From Undaria pinnatifida (lineage: Eukaryota; Sar; Phaeophyceae; Laminariales; Alariaceae): DNA of 64,000 bases. The notes under the pieces are model-generated. The model was not told where the DNA came from. It ran no database searches and saw only the letters and a list, made by a program, of their open reading frames with translations. The stretch covers positions 4,323,767 to 4,387,766 of the forward strand of contig JABAKD010000008.1 of assembly GCA_012845835.1 (NCBI GenBank). Direction: 5' to 3'. This document shows positions 29,114 to 41,800 of the stretch, piece by piece (position 1 is the first letter of the stretch; each line of letters begins with the position of its first letter). The translations under genes were made by a program, and so were the position numbers.

Positions 29114-32100
29114 CTACTCTTCTTCAATCGCCCTTGGGTCGTCGCTTTGCCCGAGCCAAGCACCAAGAGCTTCGCCGTGAATGACAATTGGCGCCGACGC
29201 CTCTGGCATGAGCGACATCTTTTGCGCGATGCTCGGGTCGTTAGAAAAACGTCCCCCTAGACCCGCGTCGGCGTGAACAGTCCCAGCAAAGTCGAGGGAC
29301 AGCAGAGTTTCTATTGCCTGTGAAGCGTCATGCAAAAGGCGGGGCGGACCGAAGCGTTGGGTTTATTTACCAATCTACAGTACGTGAAGCGTTACACAGA
29401 AGGAGGAGGAACCAAAACGGAAGTTCAAGACGAAGTGTATTTGAAGCGTTGTACAGGACGGGGGGGGGGATCGAACTAATTACTTATATTTGCTGATTTA
29501 TTTATGTGAGGCGTTGGTCAGGAGGGGTGGGGGGAGGGGTCAAATCGCCTTTTTGCACGAGAATGCTTCATGCGAAGCAAATAGATACGTGCACACGCAT
29601 AGCCCTTCGGGTGTACGCCGGCTGTAACGGCGACGGTAGCAGCGGGACGAAAGAAACCGGTACAATATCGGAGTTTCTAGGGTCGGCTGGAATTGGCGCA
29701 CATTTTCTCTATCGACAAGACATTCTACAACAAACGGGAACCGAACGGGAAGTAAATGATTGCGGCGCGTGACGGGTGCCACGGTACGGGTACCCGTAAG
29801 GTTTCCGACGCCTCCTCAAGTGACGATGCTCCACATAGTTCTCGAACATCAAAACCATTACTTGAGAAAAAAAAAAGGACAAGTGCAATCCGATGGACGA
29901 TAGCATAATCGCTAATCATCGCTACTAATCGCTACTAATCGCTAATAATGGCTCAAAGGTACAAAACCAAAATATTTTGGATCACGCAAAGGCTATTCCG
30001 GTGATGTTGGGGTAGTTGCTGATTGGAGGAAGGTCTTCAGTGGTAGTTCCTGATTGGACAAACGTCGTCAGAGGTAGTTCCTGGTTGGAGGAAGGTCTTC
30101 AGTGGTAGTTCCTGATTGGACAAACGTCGTCAGAGGTAGTTCCTGGTTGGAGGAAGGTCGGCAGTGGTAGTGCCTGATTTGAGGACCACCGCCAGTCAGC
30201 ATGAGTCTGGCCAAAGCTTGCTGCCCCAATTATGCCAAAGGCTACGGTATCATAGTACTATAGACTACAAGGTTTCCGTCCAGGTTTGTGTTTTTTCTTG
30301 AAAATCCCGGGGGTGTCGCAAGCTCAATAGGTGATAACAAAAACGTTCGTTCCTCGCACCAGGTACTCGTAGCCTCGGGGGGCAAGAATGAATATCATTA
30401 AAAAAAACGCTCTTGCAAGCATACAGAAGAACGACTTAACCACCGGGCAAGTAACCGGGCAAGTAACCGGGCAAGTAACCGGACAAGCAACTGGTCAAGT
30501 AACCGGGCAAGTAACACCGACCGGCCCCAAACGACTTAGTAGTTTCTATACCATTTTACGGATAGTCATAGCGAATCGAAGCCACACTGCACCCCCCCCC
30601 CCAAAACGTATTTTTGTCCTCTGTGCTTATCATTATTGCCCTACCAGGTACTTTTTTTTTATTCTTTACTACAAGCTTCCCGTTCGGGATGTCTTTCGAG
30701 AGAAATCCCGGGGGGGGGGGGGGGGGTCCCAAGCTGCAAAGGTGGGGAACACATGAAAAAACAAACAAACAGTTAAGCCACCCACCGCGCAAGTAAAACC
30801 GGGCACGTAACACTGACCAGCCCCAAGGGCGAAGTGACGATCAAGGCTTCGGTAGGGGGATGCCCCCAATAGCACACTACCGGTTCTGAGGCAGTCGCGC
30901 GATTGACTCTTGTGCACCTCACGGACGAAAAAACACATTCATTCGGCGATTTTTTTTCGCTGCAGCGTAGACAACCATCCCCCATGGAAGCAACGTCAAA
31001 TAACGTCAGCTTACGCTATACCTACAATGGGACTCGAAGGGTGCGCCAGCTAGCGTTGGGCTGCGAAAGCAACTGAGTTAAATCGACACACGACGCGTAT
31101 GAAAATACGCGGAAGTGTGGTGAGCTAAAGCTTTATTTTTCCCCATCCGCCGGAGGATGAAAAAAAAAAAAAAAAAAGTTAAGACAACACGAAAGAAAGC
31201 CTGTTACCTCAAGGAACAGGGGGGGGGGGGGGGGGGGGGGGGTCACTCGAGCGAGTGACGCCGAGCCACTGAAATAAAAGCGCTCAAAAGGGGGTTATAA
31301 CAACATAACCCCCTCCTGTCGTAGCATTGGTCTGATAGTTCAAGTAGAAAAACATAGCCCCCCTTCCAGTGGCGAGTCAGTCATCCCATGGCAGACGTGC
31401 AGCATTTTTTTCCAAAAAAATTCTCTGAGCTCCATGGTAGACGTGCAGCATTTTTTTGAGAAAATTCTCTGAGCTTCTCAACACACAGGAGCTCAATATC
31501 TCACCCCAAACATGACTCCGAAGGCATGCATTCGCTCGCGCAACCCGACCAACACTGCGGTATAGGTAGCACATTTTCGTCTAAAATGAACGTTTTCTGA
31601 AGGACGGGGCTCCTTAACCCACACTCGTCGGAAAAAAACGACATTTTTTTTTTTTTGCGTGATTCAAATTGTGTACCGAAGTGTAGGCCATGGGGATTCT
31701 TCATCCCGGCAGCACTTTTGTTTTTCTTTTCTGTCGTATCAGCTTTTGGGAGGAGATCTTAAGCTCTCAGATTAAGGAACCACAAAAAAAAAGAGAGAAA
31801 AAGAGGTGGTGCAACCTCTATCGTAACAAAACACACGGGAAAAATTATCAGAATAGCCGGCCAGAAGTGTTTGGCCCGAAAAACTGCCGGTTATTCTACC
31901 GTGGAATGAGTCCACGATAAGCGACTAGCGCGACTGGCTCTGTAGCTCGCTCAAATAAAAAACGGATTTGAAACATGATCAGTGGGCGCAGCGCAACGAA
32001 CAAGTCACGTGGTTGCGGTGCAGAGCATCGTGGAACAGATGAGCGAACTGACACTTTTAATACCTGGTACCGAATATATATATTAAAAAAAACGGTAGCA

Positions 32101-35100
32101 ACTCGGTCTAGCCCTATGAACGTAGCACGCGTCGCATGGTCTCTCTTACCCGGACGGGCAGAAGAAGCTCGCCGAGATGGACAGCAGCCACCGTCGCCGA
32201 AGACAGGATGACCAAGCTCAGCCCCAACTCTTGCGGCGAATTCCCATTGCCTGCACCATCATCGGCTGAGCTCGAGGCATCAGACGCGGCACGTAGCTCC
32301 GTTCTGATCTTCCGAAGCGCCACCCGAGCTGCCGCGAGGGTCATATCCTGACATAGTTGGGGGTTGGGGCGAGGGATGGGGTCAAGGCGGGGGATGGAGT
32401 GGGGTTGTGAGAAGGGGTTGGGGTGGGTTTGAGGGTGAGCGTGGTTAGGTGTGGGAGTAGGAGGGGGGGTTCGTCCTTCCATCGCACCGCACCTGTGCTC
32501 CTGATCGCCGACAAGTGGCCACTCGCGACAGTAGATCAAACAGATCACAACTTAGATCACCTAGGTCCTATAGTCGCCTTTATGAGCTATAGGTAGACGT
32601 TGCGAAATTCGTTTGCCGTATCACACAGATCTCACCTGTACCCTGAGCGCTGCAAAGTGACTCGCACTGTCCTCGTTCTGCGAGAAGTTGATCTCCTCTA
32701 TTCCCACCCCGGGCTTCCTGTTCCCCACGGCGCCCCCCCCCGCGGTAGCGTCCCCTCCCCGTCTTCTCCACACGTCGAGATCAATGTCGAGAATCTAGCA
32801 AGGGTCCGGAAGAGACCGGAGGTATATCGGGGGTGGGGGGATTGGGGGCGTTGGAGACAAAAATCCCCGCCATGCACTGACTGCCTACTGTGTTCTTTCT
32901 CCGCCGAGTCACGTGAGGCTTAAAGACGAGGGCTAGACGCGAGGGCGCTTTGTGTTTTGTTTTTTGGAAACAAACTTCATTGCCATTGCGAGGTGCATCG
33001 ACGCGTTCGCCGTGGACAGCCCACGCGTGTCTTAGTTGAGGAGTGCCGTCGGTCAGGTATAGTTGGGATACAAACTGCTACCCGGATCGTAGCACGCGTC
33101 TTTAGCCAAACGCCCGAACGCAAGCGCACCTTCTCCGCCACGTAACACGCCATCTTATCCACGTCGAAAACTACCGTGGGCCGCCCCAGGCCAAGGTCCG
33201 CTTCATAAACGAAGAACGGCCCTGCGCTCATCAGCCCGGCGTACGTCAGGGCTGCCAGTTGCGCCACGAGCATACCAAACGAAAACGAAAACACAATAAG
33301 AAAAATGACAACGTTAGACTCAGCAGCAGCGACAATGACAACAACCAACTAAAGACGGCGGCAACAATGACCAAAACACATCTAAACACACGATAGCAAC
33401 AGTTGTAACAATAAAAACAACGAAACCAAAAACAGCAGCAGCAGCAGCGAGTAGTAACTCCCACTACTACTGCAGTTCATTCCGAAAAACGAGGGACTTG
33501 AGGGGGGGGTAAAATGGTCGGAAAAAAATGACGACCTCGGACAGCATCGGCCATGTATCCACACCAAGCAGTCCGGCTGCTGGTTGGGACAAGGCGTGCG
33601 TCCGAAGTTCAGCGAGTGGAGATTTGTTGCACGGAACGCATGCAGGCAGCATAACTGCTTGCTGCACGCGCTCTTTCTTACTCGCAGACGAACGGCAATA
33701 GGGTGTTTGCGACCTACAGTACCAACTTTGGTTAGGTAGTACTTGTAGGAGATCGGGAGGAAAACATGCGCCAGTATGGGATGTAAGCGTGTTTGCGAGA
33801 TACCAACTTTGGTTGTAGGTAGAAGTTGGGTAGTAAAACACACCAGTATACCTGGTAGTAGCATTGAAACCGTCGAACGTCAAAGCCCAAGGTGGTATGG
33901 GACGGAAGCGAGTTTGCGAGACACTCGAACGTCACAACCCAAGGCAAAAACCAACGAAAAAATGAGCGAAAAATAAGGTTAAGAAGTACATCTTACTCCC
34001 CATTCAACAGCAGCGCGCGGGCAAGATCAAACCCAAGGTATAGGCTACCTGTAGGGTCAACAAAACAGACGCGCGTTCTTTCTAGTCAAGTCAACATGAT
34101 GATTACGCCTGCATCAAACTGCTGCACGCGCTCTTCTTGTTGCTGCAGCAGACGGGTGACACCAGCGCACTTCGCTTTGTTGCGTTGACCTATATGCATA
34201 GGCGGGTGATAGTCCCGCGGTGCCTATTATCATGCTGGCCGCTGAGTCATCCCTTTACAGTGCGGTAGGAGTTGTTGCACTTTTGGGGGCCGAAGGTTTC
34301 TGACCTTCTGACCGGTTGAGCTCCTCAGGCATGGTGGAACCATCGGTAAGCATGATAATTTTACGACCATGGGTTGCTTTAGGACTAGCCGCATGGAAAC
34401 GTTGGTCGGGCTGCGCAAACGAACGCCTTCGAAGTCATGTTTCGCGGTGATATATTTAGCTATTCGACTCGAAGTCATGTTTCGTGGCGAAATATTGAGC
34501 TAGCTCCTCATGCTAGGACCTCAGAAATTTCTTGGAATCTGCTGCACCCCTAGCGCGGGCTCACTCCGAAACGTACACTAAATCAGCCCGTAAAAGGGAT
34601 AACGCTTATAGCAGCTGCGCGCGGGCACTATTCCACTCACCGTCGTAGGCCACTTCCCACATTCCCTGCCTCAGGCAGCAGTTGGCCATGTATGTGTACA
34701 CGGCCGCGTTCGCCGTTGGGTTCGCTATTCCACTCACCGTCGTAGGCCACTTCCCACATTCCCTGCCTCAGGCAGCAGTTGGCCATGTATGTGTACACGG
34801 CCGCGTTCGCCGTTGGGTTCGTGCTTCGATATTTTTCCACAGCCAAAGCTTTCTGCCTGAACCAGCCCAGGAGGCGTACAGCGCGGCGCATTCGGACAGA
34901 CCAACACGACAAATAGGCCAGGGGGGGAGAGGGGGGTGCAGGGAGGGGGGGCGTACTCAAGGGGGAGGGAGTTAAGGCACGAGGGTGCACACATTTCATG
35001 TATGGCCGCAGGGAGTTCAGAGGGGGGCCGGTGTACCCCTTTCATGCATAGCCGTAGTCTGAAGACCATTGATCCTCGCATAGCTACAATACCCGGACGG

Positions 35101-36745
35101 AGCATGTCTGATTTTTCACCGACCAGGCAGACATCGCGTGCACCAAGCGCGAAGCGCCGTCAGGTGTTCGGCGAGTCGCATGGAGGGTAAGGGTGACCTG
35201 CATCCTAATACGAATCACTCGTGAAGCGGGCTTCCGCACCTTGTGCATACTTTCTTGCATATCGGGTAACGGCTTCGAGTTTTTATTATTTTTTCTGGTG
35301 TGGCCAGGAGGGGGGGGGAGGGGGGGGGGGGGTAGTCAGGACGGAGGAGGGCCGGGTATAGCCAGCTACTGCACAAATATTCCACACCAACCCCAAGTAG
35401 TCTGCCACCATTAACGACGGTATGGTTCCAAAGATCTAAAGAGCTAAACAGTAGGGGTTCCCGCATTAAGACGGTTGTGTGGCAGACCAAAATAACCGCC
35501 TCATAGACGGAAACCGCCTCATTCATACCAGGTTATGAGTGCAACCCCCCAGTCGCGCCAAGCAACTTTAACCGCCTTGTATCGGGATACCGCCTTACTG
35601 AGACCGCCTTATTGGGGAAACCCCTTCTGTACGTGTTTGTGGGGGGAGCTCTCCCGCTGCCTGCTAGATGCGTGTCCCGCTGTCCGACAGCTTCGAACGA
35701 ACGGAATGAAAACAAAAACCCTGCTCGATATAAGCGTAAATGTGAAATTTCGCAAATATGACCCCTTGGAAAAAGTAAAAAAACAGGTAATATTAATAAT
35801 AACAGGACTTGGCCCTGTTCCCGTTGCAACGTGTATCGCATACTAATTCCAAGTGTTTTCCCCTCAAAACGTGTGTCAAGTTCAAAAAGAAGTAAGCGGT
35901 GTCGCGTACCGTACAGTGCAGAGCATACCTCCATTTCTTCACGGAGACGGCCCACGGGGTGTGCAATTCAGACACCACTTCTTTCGCCAAGTTTTGGACC
36001 AGGAAATCGGCTTCCCCTCCCCCACCCACCCCCGCCCTCGACGAAGCTGACAGTCCCGCCAAAAGATCTCCCGTTTCCGCAGCTTCAGTAAGACGTGGGC
36101 AGCGCTGGAGGATGACGCTCATCTTTACAGTGGCGGTGAAAAAATATACAAAAACGACAAGAACAGGGGCAAGGATGTGGACACCAATAAGAAAAGAATG
36201 ACAGTAAACACTAAGAAAAGCAATAAGAACAAGGACACGGATACCGGCAACGAAAATAATAATGGTAGAATATTCTTAGCAACAACAACAACCAAAACAG
36301 CAACACAATAACAACAACCAAAACAACAACAACAACAACAACAACAATACTAGTATCAGCTTTGGCGATACCTTCCGCGGAAAAAGGGACACGAAAATTC
36401 GTTCTATATGTACAAGGTATCATTCTCGTATACCTGCCTCCCAAAACGACAAAAAAAACTCACCCATATAGTATATTACAAGTGCCAACAACGCAGCTTG
36501 CAAATATGAGTATTGACCTGGAATTCGTCGAACTCACGGCTGACGTCCTTGAAATAATTTTTATAAAAAATACAAAACCGTTACCTCCGTGGTCAAGAGC
36601 TCCTGTCCTTCCACGACAACGTCGTTCACCAGCGTCCCGATAGTTTCCGACGCAGATGCCCCCTCGTCTATCCGCCGCCGCAGCGTCCGCAGGCCCGCCT
36701 TCGAAACGCCCTCCGCCTCTCCTCCAAACCGTGGTCGCTGCGAGT
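29114..36745 (-). CDS. Unidentified helical (PPR/TPR-like) protein, 3' seven exons
   Basis: Exons read on the minus strand: 36745(or 36737)-36585, 36104-35929, 35204-35120, 34852-34738, 33251-33130, 32347-32150, 29317-29114, ending in TAG. All introns are GT-AG and phases agree at every joint, giving about 350 C-terminal residues; the first exon(s) were not found. The protein is helix-rich and soluble. NAAVYTYMANCCLRQGMWEV continuing into AYDALTYAGLM resembles a PPR or TPR helix pair. A Gly-rich loop (AGVGGGGEAD) and a Ser/Asp/Gly linker (SSSADDGAGNGNS) separate helical blocks. PPR proteins bind organellar RNA, but one weak repeat does not establish that role. The exon ending at 34738 sits beside a 97-bp tandem duplication of its own end and donor. 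The 2.8-kb last intron holds several repeats. I do not recognise the family. Confidence 0.7.
29905..30180. repeat. Short tandem repeats in the last intron
   Basis: An AATCGCTACT repeat (29907-29950) is followed by about five units of 30-31 bp, GGTAGTTCCTGRTTGGA then SRAMGTCKTCAGW, alternating two subtypes, so the effective unit is 61 bp. Confidence 0.9.
30436..30515. repeat. 11-bp minisatellite ACCGGGCAAGT
   Basis: About seven tandem AACCGGGCAAG units, with related CCGCGCAAGTA at 30786. Confidence 0.9.
31008..31178 (+). mobile_element. A-tailed retroposon, copy 3
   Basis: Almost the same as 16917-17075: AGCTTACGCTATACCTACAA, GGGTGCGCCAGCTAGCGTTG, CCCCATCCGCCGGAGGAT, then an A run of about 17. 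This copy lacks the downstream ATTCGTCGAACTC block. It lies antisense within the minus-strand gene's last intron. Confidence 0.8.
31470..31560 (+). repeat. Dispersed repeat D, copy 2
   Basis: CTCAATATCTCACCCCAAACATG then CGAAGGCATGCATTCGC, matching 25375-25435. Confidence 0.6.
31553..31830. mobile_element. MITE family M copy in the last intron
   Basis: GTATAGGTAGCACATTTTCG, GACGGGGCTCCTTAACCCA, then AGCTTTTGGGAGGAGATCTTAAGCTC and a right end GGTGCAACCTCTATCGTAAC. The ends are mutated relative to the complete copy at 4439. Confidence 0.7.
34390..34520 (-). repeat. Dispersed repeat D, copy 3 (inverted, partly duplicated)
   Basis: CGAACGCCTTCGAAGTCATG...TGATATATTTAGCT is followed by a second CGAAGTCATGTTTCGTGGCG, the reverse complement of the 31480-31550 block. 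Confidence 0.55.
34628..34821 (-). repeat. 97-bp tandem duplication of an exon end and its splice donor
   Basis: Two adjacent copies (landmark CTATTCCACTCACC at 34628 and 34725). On the minus strand each copy contains the coding end CGAACCCAACGGCGAACGC... to TACGACG followed by donor GTGAGTGG. Use of the first donor keeps the frame with the next exon. The second copy then lies in the intron with an intact donor, but 97 is not a multiple of three. Confidence 0.9.
36250..36345. repeat. AAC-rich tract
   Basis: Imperfect (AAC)n ending in eight or more units near 36325-36345, in an intron of the minus-strand gene. Confidence 0.85.
36440..36565 (+). repeat. Retroposon 3' block, isolated copy
   Basis: AAACTCACCCATATAGTAT, GCCAACAACGCAGCTTGCAA, then ATTCGTCGAACTCACGGCTG, as at 16400-16515 and 17328-17445. 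Confidence 0.75.
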
Positions 36746-38846
36746 CTGCAGTGCTGCCCGCGGCAAGGTCACAACAGCATTTTTTTCTCTAGGATGATTA
36801 TGTCTTGTTGAAGGTTGCGGTATTGTAAAATTATATGAATATTGAACGAAAGGTATTGAGCAGCACTTCCCGGTTACAGTCAGTTCGAGGGAAAGCGGCG
36901 TAACGCATTGCCATTAGAAACGAAGTGTTTTGCAGTCTCCTGCTTCCAGTCAGTACGAGAGAGAAAGCGACGTAGTAGCAATCGGATTCGACGAGTCTCT
37001 GGCGTAGTATACACCACGACAGACTCCGCCGCTGTGTCTTCGCTGTCTGCGGTCGCGCGCTGGTCTTTTTGGTGCTGGCGGGTATGCCGGAGAAGGTGCA
37101 TATCCGAAACACCAGGCCTCGAACCCGGGGGGAGTTCCTGAATGTTCCCATAGTAGGGGTTTAAATATCGCCGGTGTATCATAGCCGTGAGTATCTCTCC
37201 CCATCATTTGCGCCAGACCAAGTTCTTAGTGGTATCCTTTAGGGTCTTTTTTGAGGGCCACATGCTGTATCTAAGGGTGGAAATCAAGCACCATGCAGTA
37301 GTTGTACTGAATCCTGTTTGAAGTGCTGGTTTGCCCAATTTGAAGTACTGGTGCCGTAGCCTATACTCAAGGTTGCTCAAGGTTGGTGGTGTAACTGCTG
37401 TAAGGCTTCAAGCCTTGCTCAGATTTCGTACCCACACGTTGATGTTTTTTGTTGGCGGGCCTATATAGTCTACTGCTGTATGTATACGAGCATACGGCGT
37501 TTCTTGCACAGCGAAAACGCGGGACCTATTATGTAAGATAGGGGAGTGGGGGCGGGGCGAGTACGTACCGCAATATTAACTCGTATAGACTACGTTGCCA
37601 CTTTGTCCAAGACGCCACCACGAACCGAAGCTCCTCTCTGTGTGCCGGCGCAAGCACAAAGGGCGCAAGAGCAGCAGCACCTTTGTGATCGTGATCTTCA
37701 CGCGCACACGGAGGCAGATCGTACACGATCGTAGTGTAACCGGAGAGTACTTGTAGTTCGTACGTACTCGTATTCATGGCACCTTTGCGATAATGGTCTC
37801 CACACACAGAGCGAGACATCTACAGCAAGCGGATGCGCACCGTTTGTAACCGAGCAGCAGCAATAGCAGCTTTGAGTTTCATGCTCCTCGCACATACACA
37901 GAGAGAGGCAGAACGAGAAAGAGAGAACGCCCTTGTACGTCAGGTGTCGGCATGTAACCGTAATCCATGTCGTACCCAACACGTGAGCGTGGGGTAACGG
38001 CGTGATAACGTAATAACCGCGCCCTCGGGTCTCGTTTCATTTTGAGCCATGTAACGTGGAGACCATTCAACGAAGCACGAAACACACATCAAGCCACTTC
38101 GACAGCAAGCACACTCAACCTCACCTAGCAGAAAAGACTAAAGCTCTCGCCACAGCCCTCCCGCTCGGAGCAACCGCTACCGGCGCTGCGGTATTTCGCT
38201 GGGTGAATTTACTGTACTGCTGCTGCTGTTGCTCATGATGATGACGATGTTGCACTCCTTCGTAAGTACGAGTAGACAGCGCTCCGACGACAAATGCTTC
38301 GCAAAAAGCGGTGCGACAGACAGGATTCACATCTACGAGAGAAAAGATAACTACGGCCAAGATCCAACGAAGACCGGCGGTCCTGGGTATCGATAACATG
38401 CTCCCAGTCGCTGCATCAACAGCGACTGCAGCAGGGTATATAGTGCGTTTGATATTATGTCATCATACCGAGTTGAACGGAATTGTAAAGACCTTTTTAT
38501 ATTATTATTAAAATATAAATGATCTCTATAATTAAGTGCAAATTGACATCGAAGAATAGGGTTTTTAGCATCTTGGTTGGCGTTAGTTGTAACGGTTCGG
38601 GTTTCATTACCTTCATTACCAGCAGTCACGAAACGCACCGACGTTGCACATCACAGAACCGCAAGACCAACTCACAGGCTACATGCCGCAGGCCACAGCA
38701 GCACACGTGTCACGTGTGTCATGAACGTCGCCGTACACAGGTGTACGGCAGGCAGTTGGGAAGTGCTCCCCCGGAGAGCCGGCGGTTTTGTGACCCGTGG
38801 CGCGTGTATATGGAAGGGTAGGTAAAACCATATTCTACCGAGCACG
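36746..38846. other. Divergent intergenic region
   Basis: Separates the minus-strand gene from the plus-strand WW gene and should contain both promoters and the missing 5' exon(s) of the former. I could not identify a further coding exon or a core promoter motif with confidence. Confidence 0.4.
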
Positions 38847-41800
38847 ATGAAGACGCCGACAATGGCAGCACACACATCTCCACTTGTGAACCAGTCACCT
38901 CGCGGAACAGGAGCTACTTCTGCAGCACCAGTAGCAGGAGCGGCAGCATTGACCGGTGTTGGTGTTGGTGTTGTAAGTGGTGGTGGCCTCGGCGGCGCAT
39001 ACCCCCACCTCACGCGGCCTCCACCTGGTTCTTCGACGACAACCCGTGGCAGCCGCTGCGGTTCACCGGTAGTAGTTGTGCCGCACAAACAGGCGGACAG
39101 GCCCATCACCAAATCGACCGCACCACAGCAAGCCGTCGGCGTACCACCCGCACCGAGCTCGACCCCCTTCAACGCGGCGGCGAGCACCTCTAAAGGGACG
39201 ATCCCAAGAGGCAGTGAGCGAAGCAATTCTAGGGGGAGTGAGAGTGAGCGACGCGAGGCAGGTCATCATGACGGCGCATCTTCTAATAGCGCCGCTCGGC
39301 CAGGAGGAGGAGGAGGAGGAGGAGGGGTGCGGCGTTCTCTTGCCGCGGCAAACGGCGTGGCAGTGGTGGGTGATGTGCAACAAACACCACCGCAGCAGGC
39401 ACCACTCGTGGTGACAACGAGGGGGGTGTTGGGAGGGGATCGGCCCATGGTGAGAACGGAGCTCAACGTAAATTCGTACCAGAACCTGGGTATGTACCAG
39501 GTATTGTGTACTGGTGCCGGTTGTTGGCATCATTAGTCTACATTTTACTAACTTTTTTTAGAAGTACGCCCGCGTTTTTTTGGGAAAAATAATTGGAATT
39601 AAAACAATACTATATTAGAGTAGTCTAATAGTGGTACTTCCGAAGTATGCCAGTTGCCGGCCGGTACAGCGGAGAAAAAAAACAGAGCTAAATAAGGCCA
39701 ACGCCCACAGCACGAGAATATTAGCCGCGTCCGAAAGAACCCACCAACCCGCCAGGCACCACCCACTGCACCCACCACCTACCCACGACCCACCTACAAA
39801 CCGTCAACCCGCTACACAGCATTACAGCAGTGCAGCAGAAAGTACGGTAGTGAAACGATACGACCATACGGTAGATCAGCAGTGCAGCAGTAGTATGTGC
39901 GGTTGTAAACCGGTACTCCCCCCCAAAAATAAGGCCAACCCCCACTGTACGAAACAATTATCCCACGTACACCAACCCGCCAGTCACCACCCAGTGCACC
40001 CACCACCCACCACCCATCCACCGACCAACCCATAACAGCAGTAAAGCAGCGCAGTACAGCAGTGCAGCAGTACGTGCGGCAGTGCACCGGTACGCGAGGA
40101 GCATTCGGTTGGTGCCGGAGTTTTGAGAACCCGCAGGCCGGTAAGAAACGCAGGAGGTTCGTTCTTGACAACCCCCCGCCATCTCGTGGATCGCGAGCGA
40201 GCCGCCACCCACCAGGCACCCACCACCCACCACCCACCCACCGACCAATCCACCACAGCAATACAACAGCAGTGGAGCAGTACGTACCGACCAATCCACA
40301 ACGGTAGCGCAGCAGTACGGCAGTACGCACCACAGCGGTACACCTTTCTTTTCTCTTTCTTTTTCACACTTTTACTTTCCAGCTTCTGGACAAGCCGTGG
40401 TAACAGGTGTCGTCCCTTTTCCCCCCCCGCTTCTCACCTTCAATTTTTATCGCGCATAGGGTTCAGCAATCCCACTGCTCGTCGATTATTCATCGAGTGT
40501 TGCTAACTCACGCTCTCGCGCTTTCCGCAAGTCAATTTGCGCACAAGAAAAAGTCCCAACAATTGCATACGAGTATGCACTCGTCGGGGCTCGAACTCAC
40601 GCAACTGACCTATACCAGGCTCGAGGCTAACCTGATACGCCATCGGGGCGACCGGCTGCGGTACGCCAGGAGCTGTGGTGAGATTGGAAAGTAGCTAGGA
40701 ACTACGGTATGGGTTGTTGGGTTCATTCGGAATTAGACCGGAGACAGAAGGTCTCTTTATGAAGAACAACATTCTTGATTACGGAAATTGCAAATTGATC
40801 ATGAGCAAGAATCCTGCTTATCCTCTTTATTCGGTTGTTCCTGACGGAATTTAATTCAGAGGAAATTACAGGTTTTACCAAAAAAAAACATGACACGATT
40901 TAGGAACTGAGAGGACCAGACGGGAAATTGTGTACTAAAACTCGGTAGTTTGGTGATATTTTTATGAGTAATGCAGAGAAAATAGGATACACTCAGAGAC
41001 AGGAAAATACATGTGTCAGTTGGAGTCGAAAGTAGCAAGGCTAGGCAGAGCTAGGAAAGAAGGGTCATGGGAAGCTAGCTGGAGAAGAAGTGCGTCTTCC
41101 TTAATGGTGGTAGTCTAGGCTGGTGGTAAATAGCAGTTATCTGGCGAGAGCCTGCTTTTCCTACAGGTGCTGTAGTACTGTTGTGTGTTTGTTAGAAAAT
41201 GGAAGAGTAATGTAGCAATTTGGAGCAAAATGATCAAGAAAAACGAGCCACATCGGATCAGTCTCGTCATTTCCCTGCCCTTAACCAATTGCCGCAGGGA
41301 CACGAATAAAAGATAATTATCCTTGATCGCGAGCCACCGCACTGACACAACGAACATCAGCAATCATCATCAGCAGGGGAGCGCGCTACACACATTTCTC
41401 TTATGTATAGCACACTGGAAAAACCAACTAACCAAATCCATAGTGCTAAACACGTGGGCTCCGCCTAGGTCTGACAGTACACCATCCACCGTAGGTGAAG
41501 GCATCACCGGTATTGTGGACTGTGCGTTGAGTCGTTTATAGCTGCAAGTTAACCTAATACGACCGTCGGCTTTGGCAATGACCACAAGCGGCCTCGTTAA
41601 ATTACTGTATGACCGGCGTAATATTCCCGCCAGAACCAGTTTATCGATCTCCGTTTTTGCCTTCGCAGCTTCTAACATCGGGGAGTGTCTGTGTGGTCTC
41701 TGCCTCACCGGTTGCGCACCTTTTTTTTAAATAATGCAGAAGGGATCAACAGTGACGTATCCCACATCAGTGCCGTGCTTGGAAAATCGGTGCTCATACT

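Noticed and set aside
38672-39226. 184-codon minus-strand ORF opposite the WW gene exon 1
   Set aside because: Low-complexity shadow; the plus frame has an upstream stop, an ATG and a strong GTATGT donor in phase.
40560-40630. tRNA on the minus strand
   Set aside because: D-arm-like start, but the T-stem does not pair and the sequence belongs to a repeat shared with 20.7 kb.
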